64,000 bases of DNA from Bog-473 sp963766995 (lineage in GTDB: Bacteria > Actinomycetota > Acidimicrobiia > Acidimicrobiales > RAAP-2), in contig CAVYCE010000003.1 of NCBI GenBank assembly GCA_963766995.1, positions 434,001 to 498,000 on the forward strand. Direction: 5' to 3'. The position numbers and the translations under genes are program-made. The notes below the pieces were generated by a model. That model saw only the letters and a list, made by a program, of their open reading frames with translations. It ran no database searches and was not told the origin of the DNA. This document shows positions 57,135-64,000 of this stretch, one piece after another; the stretch's first letter is position 1; each line of letters begins with the position of its first letter.

Positions 57135-58397
57135 ATGACCACAACTACCGATCTGAGCCTGGAAGAAGCGGGGCGCGTCTTTGTTGATCCCGCCGCCTAT
57201 GCCGATGAATCTCGCTTCCATGCGGCCACCACCCTGCTGCGCCAGCAATCGCCTGTGCACTGGGTGGAGGATCCGACGGGGACCTACCGGCCGTTCTGGG
57301 CGCTGACACGGCACGCCGACATAATGGAAGTCGAACGCGACAACGTGCACTTTCTCAGTGCACCCCGTCCCTTATTGGCCCCGATTGTCGCCGAGCAGAT
57401 GGCCGAGGCCCAGGGCTCGCCGCTCCGGACGCTCATCCACATGGATGAGCCTGACCACAAGGCGTACCGTGCCGTGGCCGCCAGCTGGTTCCAACCCAAC
57501 AGTCTGAAGCGCTTGGAGGACGACATAAAGGTGTTGGCCAAGCGCTTCGTCGACCATATGGCCGAGCTGGGCACATCGTGCGATTTCGTGCGCGACGTGG
57601 CCGTCCGCTACCCGCTCTACGTCATACTCTCACTGCTCGGTCTGCCCGAGAGCGACTTCGAGCGCATGCTGATGCTCACGCAGGAACTGTTCGGTGGCGA
57701 CGACGAAGAGCTGCGCCGATCCACCGACCTGGAGGAGCAATTCACCGTCCTCTTAGATTTCTTGCACTACTTCACCGCTCTCACCGCGGCACGGCGGGAA
57801 CACCCCACCGAGGACCTGGCCTCAACCCTGGCCAACGCCAAGATCAATGGGGAGTACATCCCCGATATGGATCTGGCCTCCTATTACGTGATCATCGCCA
57901 CGGCAGGCCATGACACCACAAGCTCCACCATTGCCGGTGGACTGCTGGCCCTGCTGCAGCATCCCGACGAGCTGGCTCGCCTGCAGAAGGATCCCGAGCT
58001 GATGACCTCGGCGGCTGAAGAGATGATCCGATGGGTCACTCCAGTGAAGGAATTCATGCGCACAGCCACCGAAACCTGTGAAGTGGGTGGTACCTCCATT
58101 GCCGCTGGTGACTCGCTCTACCTCGCCTATCTCTCAGCCAATCGCGATGAAAACGTCTTCGCAGATCCATTTCGCTTCGACGTCGGGCGTCAGGCCAACA
58201 AGCACCTGGCCTTTGGGTTTGGACCGCACTTCTGCCTGGGTGCGCAATTGGCGCGCATGGAAACGAGGGCCCTCTTCGCAGAGCTCCTCCCGCGCCTTGA
58301 CGACATTGCGCTCGCCGGAACACCGCGGTCATCAGCCACGGTGTTCGTCGGCGGCCTCAAGACGCTGCCCATCTCATACGCACTTCGTCCCCACTGA
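57135..58397 (+). CDS. Cytochrome P450
   Basis: The 420-residue P450 has the I-helix motif AGHDTTSST (257-265), the ExxR pair (Glu296, Arg299 in EEMIRW), and the heme loop FGFGPHFCLGAQLAR with Cys367 as the iron ligand. HMDEPDHKAYR and VFADPFRFDVGR are typical of actinobacterial class I P450s that need a ferredoxin and reductase; none are encoded nearby. It may hydroxylate a terpenoid or steroid, but no subfamily is claimed. The stop overlaps the TetR start (TGATG). Confidence 0.93.
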   Translation: MTTTTDLSLEEAGRVFVDPAAYADESRFHAATTLLRQQSPVHWVEDPTGTYRPFWALTRHADIMEVERDNVHFLSAPRPLLAPIVAEQMAEAQGSPLRTLIHMDEPDHKAYRAVAASWFQPNSLKRLEDDIKVLAKRFVDHMAELGTSCDFVRDVAVRYPLYVILSLLGLPESDFERMLMLTQELFGGDDEELRRSTDLEEQFTVLLDFLHYFTALTAARREHPTEDLASTLANAKINGEYIPDMDLASYYVIIATAGHDTTSSTIAGGLLALLQHPDELARLQKDPELMTSAAEEMIRWVTPVKEFMRTATETCEVGGTSIAAGDSLYLAYLSANRDENVFADPFRFDVGRQANKHLAFGFGPHFCLGAQLARMETRALFAELLPRLDDIALAGTPRSSATVFVGGLKTLPISYALRPH

Positions 58398-58957
58398 TGC
58401 CACCGGAGGGCCTGAGCCGGCCGGCCTACTTCGAAGCCGCATTCGTGTTGTTGGCGGAGCACGGGCACGACGGCCTCACCATTGCCGCCCTTTGCCATCG
58501 GCTCGGAGTGACCAAGGGATCCTTTTACCACCACTTCCGCGATTTCTCGGACTTCGTCGATGCCCTCTTGGCGCACTGGGCCTCCGAACACGCCACCCGT
58601 CTCATTGCCCTCTCTGAATCGGCCCGTGACGTAGAGGAGCGCTATCGCATGTTGCAGGCCATCGCCGTTGGGCTGCCCCATGGAGCCGAGGCGGCCATTC
58701 GAGCCTGGAGCTGGAGCAACCAACGAGTGGCCCAGGTCCAGCTCCAGGTCGACACCGCCAGACTGAGCCATCTGACCAGTGCCGCCGAACAGGCAGGGAA
58801 CATACCGTCGCGGGCCCGGCTCATGGCCAAGATTTCCCTCAGTGTGCTCATCGGAATGCAGCAGCTGGATCGGCCGGCCCGAGCGGACGCCATGGAAGAA
58901 GTGTTCTCCGAATTGCGAACACTGACGCTCGGTGTTTCTAGTTCGGCGTCACCGTGA
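58397..58957 (+). CDS. TetR-family transcriptional regulator of the P450 operon
   Basis: The 186-residue protein has the TetR helix-turn-helix (AAFVLLAEHGHDGLTIAALCHRLGVTKGSFYHHFRDFSDFVDALL). It is translated from an ATG overlapping the P450 stop, so it is the second gene of the operon. The dyad at 57093-57108 is its probable operator, giving autoregulation together with the P450. The inducer is likely the P450 substrate. The last 20 bp overlap the convergent glycoside hydrolase gene. Confidence 0.9.
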   Translation: MPPEGLSRPAYFEAAFVLLAEHGHDGLTIAALCHRLGVTKGSFYHHFRDFSDFVDALLAHWASEHATRLIALSESARDVEERYRMLQAIAVGLPHGAEAAIRAWSWSNQRVAQVQLQVDTARLSHLTSAAEQAGNIPSRARLMAKISLSVLIGMQQLDRPARADAMEEVFSELRTLTLGVSSSASP

Positions 58958-60749
58958 AGTCATAGCCCCACTCTGACGAAAACGCCGGAATAGACACGGT
59001 GGCCACCCCGTGCACGACAGAGACGGTCGTGGTGGTGGTGGGCTGCGAGTTGACCTGACCGCCCCCGTTTTTCATGGCTTGCCCCACCACCGTGATGGTG
59101 GACACGTTCCAAGGGACATCAATAGTCATCGAGACCGATTCGCTCGCCGGCAGGGCGTCGGTTTCTTGGATGTCGTGGCGGCCGAGCAGCACCATCAGGG
59201 TATTGGTCGTCGAATTCAGGGTGGCCAGACCGCTGATCTGCTGCTCACTCGAGGTGACCGGGATAGTACTCCCGCTCATTTGGGCGTAATACAGATACGG
59301 CCAATACGTGGCTGAGGTTTCGAATCCGGCACTGGTGGAGACCAGCAAATCATCGAGCGAATTGCTGCAACCTGTGCTCGAACTGCAGGAGTGATTCGCC
59401 TCGGCCACTCCGGCCGCTTCGATAGCCGCCATGTAGCCGATAATCCAGCCCGGCATTTCTTCGTAGGGCTGGGAACCGGCGTTCTCGCCATTCGGGGCGT
59501 ATTCATTGATGAAAATCTGCGACGAGGCGAACTGGGGGTAGTTGGCCAGCAGGGCGCGGAATCGGGCCACATGATCCTGCAATGTCTGGGGCTCAAAGTT
59601 GAAGTCGGTCTTCGTCGGGGTGACGTTGATCTCGTGCCATGAAAACGCCGCGCAGTCCATATTGTTGGCAGCAGCGAAGGCCAAGAAGGTGGAGAAATCA
59701 AGCAACTCATTGCCCGTGCCAACTTCACCCGGGTAGTCGTCATACTGCTCCAAACTTGGGCACACGACTTGAGCGGACGGGTCGACGGCTTTCACGTCGT
59801 CATAGGTGTGGAGGAACCACTGCAGCTGGTCGGCTGCGGTCATGGTGGACTGATCTGCGCCGTCGAAGGTCGTGTCATTCGTGCCGATCGGTGGGGGTTC
59901 ATTGACGAGGTCCCAATAGCTGACAACGTTGCCGCTGCTGATGATCTCCTGCACGGTGCTCTGAATGTATTGGTCGTAGACGGACCAAGCCGACCACGGC
60001 GTTTCGGATCCGCCGTAGGGGGTGGGTTCGTCCAAGCCCTCGCACACAGCCAAATCCGGGCACTCTCGATAGCTCTCACCGGTGTAGGTGAGCCAATCTT
60101 GCGAAATCATCGATGTGACCTGGGCCGTCGGATCGAGGCGCTCGATATTGGAGTAGGCCAGATTGCCGCCACAGGCGCCAGGTGTGCACGGAGGCATCGT
60201 CGTGGTGCGCCAGTATTTGATATTGAGCGGCGAGGTGAGGGCCGCCGGCGTCTTGGCCGCGGCGCCATGCAGGAGTCCAGAGGCCGGGTGGGTCTCCTGC
60301 CTTCCTGGTGATTCACCGTTGACCGTCAGGCACACATTGGCTGTTGAACAGGACCAGCTGGGGGTGATGGAAAAGGAGGTCGCAACGGGAGAGAATCCCG
60401 ATGCATTGCCATCTTTGACCTTGAACGTGTACGAATCCTCCGGCGCCAAGCCGGGAATCGAGACGCTGGAGCAGATCGGTGCAGTGCAGGTGACTTGACC
60501 GATCAAGGTCGTGCCCTGGAAGGCCGACACCAACACTTGATTCGGCGTTGGCCCCGTGGTCGGGAGCGTCCACGACACAATGATGGCGGTCGAGGAGGCG
60601 GAGTCAGCAACGGTGAGATTGGTCACCGCGTTGGGGAGGGTCTGCGTGGTCGCAGCCTGGGGAGTAGCGGGCGTTGTTGTCCCACAGAAGAACGACAACG
60701 ACAAAATAGTTACGCAGCTCGCAGCAATATTGCTGACGACTAATCCCAC
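58938..60749 (-). CDS. Secreted clan-A glycoside hydrolase with fibronectin III domain
   Basis: The 603-residue protein has an N-terminal signal sequence (IAASCVTILSLSFFCG), an Fn3 domain (about 37-130: PNAVTNLTVADSASSTAIIVSW, EDSYTFKV), and a TIM-barrel-like region. DLVNEPPP (Asn283-Glu284) looks like the acid/base of clan GH-A and INEYAPN (Glu416) like the nucleophile, as in GH39-type xylosidases. A C-terminal beta domain follows. The polymer substrate is unknown. GTG 60749 is used because GGGAGG lies 6 nt upstream; the nearer ATG opens a frame that stops at once. Confidence 0.75.
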   Translation of the reverse strand: MGLVVSNIAASCVTILSLSFFCGTTTPATPQAATTQTLPNAVTNLTVADSASSTAIIVSWTLPTTGPTPNQVLVSAFQGTTLIGQVTCTAPICSSVSIPGLAPEDSYTFKVKDGNASGFSPVATSFSITPSWSCSTANVCLTVNGESPGRQETHPASGLLHGAAAKTPAALTSPLNIKYWRTTTMPPCTPGACGGNLAYSNIERLDPTAQVTSMISQDWLTYTGESYRECPDLAVCEGLDEPTPYGGSETPWSAWSVYDQYIQSTVQEIISSGNVVSYWDLVNEPPPIGTNDTTFDGADQSTMTAADQLQWFLHTYDDVKAVDPSAQVVCPSLEQYDDYPGEVGTGNELLDFSTFLAFAAANNMDCAAFSWHEINVTPTKTDFNFEPQTLQDHVARFRALLANYPQFASSQIFINEYAPNGENAGSQPYEEMPGWIIGYMAAIEAAGVAEANHSCSSSTGCSNSLDDLLVSTSAGFETSATYWPYLYYAQMSGSTIPVTSSEQQISGLATLNSTTNTLMVLLGRHDIQETDALPASESVSMTIDVPWNVSTITVVGQAMKNGGGQVNSQPTTTTTVSVVHGVATVSIPAFSSEWGYDFTVTPN

Positions 60750-60761
60750 GCCATGCCTCCC

Positions 60762-61010
60762 TGGGTGACGGCAACGTCTGACTCGAGTCGGTACATGCTA
60801 GTTGCAAGGGATACGCGCCAAGGTGGCTGAACCGCAATCGGCTCACATTTTTTTCCATTCGAAACATCAGCGACCGCGGCAAGGCGTTTGTTGGGCTGTG
60901 ATTTACCTGGCAATTGGCTCCATCTCTCACGATGTCACGCGTACTTCACGCCTGAAATGGTGCGTTACGGTCCGACCATCACAACTGGGTCACAGGTTCC
61001 GATTTCAGAT
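60762..61010. other. Intergenic region between the glycoside hydrolase and livG2
   Basis: About 250 bases with lower GC than the genes around it and an 8-T run near 60849. A possible -10 TAGCAT for the hydrolase gene lies on the minus strand near 60800. No ORF with coding character, RNA gene or strong hairpin was seen. Confidence 0.4.
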
Positions 61011-62738
61011 TCAGGGTGTCACGGTGCTGGGCACGCTCTGACCCGCCAACGCACCGTTGTGAGACGGGCGGCGACCGGAGCGATGCACTGTGGTCTCGTC
61101 GGTACCCAGATAGCTGGCCACCACGCGGGCATCGGCCAACACGTGGGCCGGATCTCCCTGGGCGATCACCCCTCCGAGCTCAAGCGCAATCAAGCGATCG
61201 CACAACGAGGACATCAACGTCATGTCGTGCTCAATGACCAAGAGAGCACAATCGGTATCTCGAGCAACCTGGCGCAGCAATGGACCGAGCGCCTCGGTCT
61301 CAGCTTGCGCTACTCCTCCCGATGGTTCATCGAGCAGGAGGATGGCCGGTCGTTGGGCCATGACGCATGCCAGCTCCACGATTCGTCGGGTGCCCGTCGA
61401 CAACTCCCCGATCGGTCGCTGCCGGTAGCTTGTCAGCCCGAGTTGCTCAATCAGTTCGTCGACCAATGCCGCGGCCGCCGCTTCAGAGTCGGTGGAGGCC
61501 GGTAGTCGAAAGGCCGCGGCAAACGGCTCACGGCTAGCCAGGTGTTGCTCCAAGGCCACGGTGATGGTTTCGGTCACCGACAACGACGGATACAGGCGGG
61601 CCTCCTGGAATGAACGACCCAGTCCCGCCACCGCACGCCGATGTGGGGGAAGCTCGGTGACCTCTACTCCACCTATATAGATACGTCCGGTTTCGGGAGT
61701 CAAGAAGCCGGAAATCACATCAAACAACGTGGTCTTACCGGCTCCGTTGTGGCCGATGAGCCCCACGATCTCATGCGGTTGCACCATGAGGTCGACATCG
61801 TCAACAGCCGTGATTCCACCAAAGCGTTTGGTGAGCCCGTGACACTCGAGAACGGCGGTCGAAACTAGGTCAGGCGAGACGCCGGCAAAGTTCGAAGGAG
61901 AAGCAGCCAGGCGCACCGTGACTTCCTGATCCCCGGCTTCCTCATCCATATCCACTGACATCGAAGACGGCCCAACCTCACCGTCTCCATAGTCGCCACC
62001 AATGAAGACGGCCCGCAGGAGGTCTGGTCGTTCGAGCAGATCGGAGCTGGCCCCTGAGAAGCGCACTGTGCCCTTCTCCAGGAATGTGGCCTTCTCGGCC
62101 ACCAGCAACGCCACATTGACTGATTGCTCGACGATCAGCACCGTGGTGCCCTGGCGATGAATGTCTCGAACGGCATCGACGAGGCGAGCCACCACCGTGG
62201 GGGCCAGTCCCAGCGACAGTTCGTCAATGCACAGCAACTGTGGCCGCACCAAAAACGCCATGGCCAGTGACAGCATTTGTTGCTCGCCCCCGGAAAGGTT
62301 GCCTGCGGCCACATCAGATCGTTCCTCTAGGACGGGGAACAACTCCCTCGCCTGGACTCGAGCCGCCTCGGCCTGTGCCGATCGCGACGCAAGGGCCACG
62401 AGGCCACACGCAGGTTGTCATGCACGGTGAGGGACGGGAAGATGCCGCGACCTCCGGGCATCATGGTCAACCCTGCTCGGGCGATCTGTTCAGTGGATGC
62501 GGCCGTGATGTCGGCACCGCCAAATCGCACGGTGCCCGATGATGCCGGCAGTAATCCCGGTGATGGTCTTGAGCAAGCTCGACTTTCCCGCTCCGTTGGT
62601 GCCGAGCAGGGCCACCATTTCGCCTCGTTTGATTTCCAGATCAATGCCGAAGAGCACCTGCATGGACCCATAGGCCGCATTGACCTGGTGGCAGCGGAGC
62701 AGCACGTCGTCGTCGGCATCTGACGCGCTCGGCAGCAT
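61011..62738 (-). pseudogene. livF2-livG2 fusion with two compensating frameshifts
   Basis: Repaired, this would be one protein of about 575 residues: a LivF ATPase joined by a short acidic linker to a LivG ATPase. Frame A holds Walker A GTNGAGKSS and LLKTITG; frame B then reads LLPASSGTVRFGG to LRVASWPLRRD; frame C resumes AQAEAARVQARELFPVLEE and continues through LSGGEQQML, IDELSLGLAPTVV and the whole LivG (GHNGAGKTT, LSTGT, LLLDEPSGG). One extra base near 62555 and one missing near 62380 explain this. Each frame keeps conserved sequence, so the lesions are recent or are sequence errors. From 62399 down, one open frame of 462 residues covers the rest, including all of LivG. Confidence 0.75.
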
Positions 62739-63771
62739 GGGCGACAAGCCGCACCCCGCCTCCAGCAGCGTCAACTCCGGCGGCAGCGTCGGCCACCTCG
62801 TCGTCAAATCCAGTGTCGCCCCACACGCTGGTCGGCAGACCGCGCCGCCGAGCGATCAGGCCGAGCACCCGATCCCGGACCCATTCAAAGGCACCGGCCA
62901 ATCCGCTCGGGAAGAACATCAAAAGCACGAGCATGCCGAATCCGGTCAGCACCAACTGGTACTCGGGGAAGGCGATGCCCAACCACTCGATGAGCGCGAC
63001 ACCACAGAGCGCCCCGGAAATCGAGCCCAGCCCACCGATGACCGCCATGGAGAACAAGAGAATGCTGTCCGAAGTCGGGAAGGTCTGGTACCCCACTCCT
63101 CCGAGGAGGACGACGTAGAGCCCTCCGGCCACGCCGGCGAGCACTCCCGCCATGGCGAAGGCGCCAAGGCGCACCCTCGTGCTGGGCACCCCAGCAGCCT
63201 CGGCTGCTCGCAGGTTGTCCCGGGTGGCGAACACGGCCCGACCTGATCGTGCCTTGCGGATGCCTTGGACCAGCACGATGGCGAACACCAGCACGCCCAG
63301 GCACAGGAAGTACATGTCGCTCTCATTGGCGAGGGCGAAGCGCTTCCAAAGCAAGGGGCGCACGACGGTGGCCGGCAGTTCCCGGGCGAAGTTGGTCGGA
63401 TTGAAGAAGAAGTCGTTGGCCGCAATGGCAAAGGCCATGGTGGTGACGGCCAGGTACATGCCCCGCACTCGTAGCGCCGGCAGCCCCAGCACCACTGCCA
63501 CCAGTGCGCCGGCGAGGCCGGCCGCGCCGAGCGAGAGGAAAAGATCGGCGTTGGTGTGCATGATGAGGTTCCCAGCAGCCACCGCACCGACACCGACCAG
63601 CGCCTGTTGGCCCAAGCTAATGGTGCCCCCCCATCCGCTGAGGACCACCAGCGACAGGGCGCCCAGTCCGAAGATGATGCCGACGCTCACCTCGTCGAGA
63701 TTGGAGGCCGACAAGGTCAGCGGGAGGGTGAGGGCCACGACACCGAGGATGGCGGCGCCTCCCAGCTTCAT
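62641..63771 (-). CDS. livM: Branched-chain amino acid-type ABC permease LivM, second copy
   Basis: The 376-residue membrane protein shows LivM signatures: LGALSLVVLSGWGGTISLGQ, LPALRVRGMYLAVTTMAFA and the end FFPSGLAGAFEWVRDR. The ATG at 63771 overlaps the livH stop (TGATG), so translation is coupled. Its C-terminal 40 residues overlap the livF2 start in another frame and look non-conserved; a frameshift there cannot be excluded, and in the first Liv locus LivM is fused to LivF. The locus lacks a binding-protein gene within the window. Confidence 0.87.
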   Translation of the reverse strand: MKLGGAAILGVVALTLPLTLSASNLDEVSVGIIFGLGALSLVVLSGWGGTISLGQQALVGVGAVAAGNLIMHTNADLFLSLGAAGLAGALVAVVLGLPALRVRGMYLAVTTMAFAIAANDFFFNPTNFARELPATVVRPLLWKRFALANESDMYFLCLGVLVFAIVLVQGIRKARSGRAVFATRDNLRAAEAAGVPSTRVRLGAFAMAGVLAGVAGGLYVVLLGGVGYQTFPTSDSILLFSMAVIGGLGSISGALCGVALIEWLGIAFPEYQLVLTGFGMLVLLMFFPSGLAGAFEWVRDRVLGLIARRRGLPTSVWGDTGFDDEVADAAAGVDAAGGGVRLVAHAAERVRCRRRRAAPLPPGQCGLWVHAGALRH

Positions 63772-64000
63772 CAGCTGCGCACTTCGGGCAACGAACGCAG
63801 TGCGGCGGGGATGGCCCGGGTAGCCCCACTGGCCGACCACGATGACTCGTCAGCCGCCTCGGCCCGGCTGCTGGCCCGGTGCTGTAGCAGCAAGGCCACC
63901 AGCACCACGACCAGGAAGATGGGTGTCTCAATCGATTGCTTGCTGACGTTGAGACGTACCAGCTCTTCCAACACGCCCAGCCCGATAGCCGGCCGTAAAG
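63771..64000 (-). CDS. livH: LivH-type permease, C-terminal part, cut by window edge
   Basis: The frame is open to the window end and covers the last 75 or so residues of a LivH permease: AIGLGVLEELVRLNV, then a final helix (TPIFLVVVLVALLLQHRASSR) and a tail similar to the LivH-LivM junction of the first locus (RAIPAALRSLPEV). Here a stop codon separates livH from livM, unlike the fusion in the first locus. Confidence 0.8.
   Translation of the reverse strand, partial: LRPAIGLGVLEELVRLNVSKQSIETPIFLVVVLVALLLQHRASSRAEAADESSWSASGATRAIPAALRSLPEVRS

Noticed and set aside
1..64000. tRNA, rRNA and CRISPR arrays
   Set aside because: No cloverleaf, conserved rRNA segment or regular repeat-spacer pattern was seen by eye; a dedicated scan would settle this.

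Overview
This window is high-GC, gene-dense DNA from an actinobacterium. The best guess is an uncultured member of class Acidimicrobiia, for these reasons: a MurT-GatD lipid II amidation pair, a DUF222/HNH endonuclease, TldD/TldE, two branched-chain-amino-acid-type ABC transporter loci whose LivG carries LSTGT instead of the usual signature motif, many acyl-CoA enzymes with thiolase/DUF35 pairs, and many starts that lie only 6-10 nt downstream of a TAnnnT -10 box (leaderless style). The class assignment is inference. No rRNA, tRNA, CRISPR array, transposase or phage gene was seen. No gene-free gap exceeds about 280 bases.

Layout. 1-5.2 kb: a secreted protein cut by the window edge, then a translationally coupled operon (HAD-PlsC, murT, gatD) and a LysR regulator. 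5.2-6.9 kb: three tandem paralogous secreted Ig-like proteins. 6.9-9.8 kb: a GNAT, an SGNH hydrolase and an acyltransferase 3, the last two probably one gene split by a frameshift. 9.8-15.3 kb: glutamate decarboxylase, then an oxidoreductase-tldD-tldE operon. 15.3-18.1 kb: ABM monooxygenase, HNH endonuclease and a secreted GH16 enzyme. 18.1-25.3 kb: a Liv transporter operon with a LivH-LivM-LivF fusion, a TM-anchored binding protein and an anchored companion of unknown function.

25.5-41.7 kb: a PhnZ-like diiron oxygenase, a sulfotransferase, DUF1214 and DUF2889 proteins; an acyl-CoA operon (dehydrogenase, cysteine-less thiolase homologue, DUF35, acyl-CoA synthetase, SDR, ferritin-like diiron protein); a DoxX remnant; a TetR gene divergent from an anchored protein; two crotonases and a carotenoid oxygenase. 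42-49 kb: cold shock protein, CysQ-like phosphatase, a PspC-type two-component system divergent from PspC/DUF1707/cNMP-like genes, and an MMPL exporter. 49-58.9 kb: MFS-TetR, aldo/keto reductase, a second DUF35-thiolase pair, a methyltransferase, an amidohydrolase, a COG4280 membrane protein, and a P450-TetR operon. 59-64 kb: a secreted clan-A glycoside hydrolase and a second Liv locus whose livF is frameshifted and whose livH runs off the window.

The common theme is an aerobic heterotroph that imports small organic molecules (two Liv systems), degrades lipid-, terpenoid- or steroid-like acyl-CoAs, and displays secreted wall or polysaccharide proteins. The most informative non-coding signals are dyads overlapping -10 boxes at TetR-controlled promoters, back-to-back leaderless promoters in a 22-bp gap, and a hairpin plus U-run in the leader of the HAD-PlsC/murT/gatD operon. 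Apparent single-base frameshifts in both livF copies and in the acyltransferase/SGNH gene are either sequence errors or real lesions.
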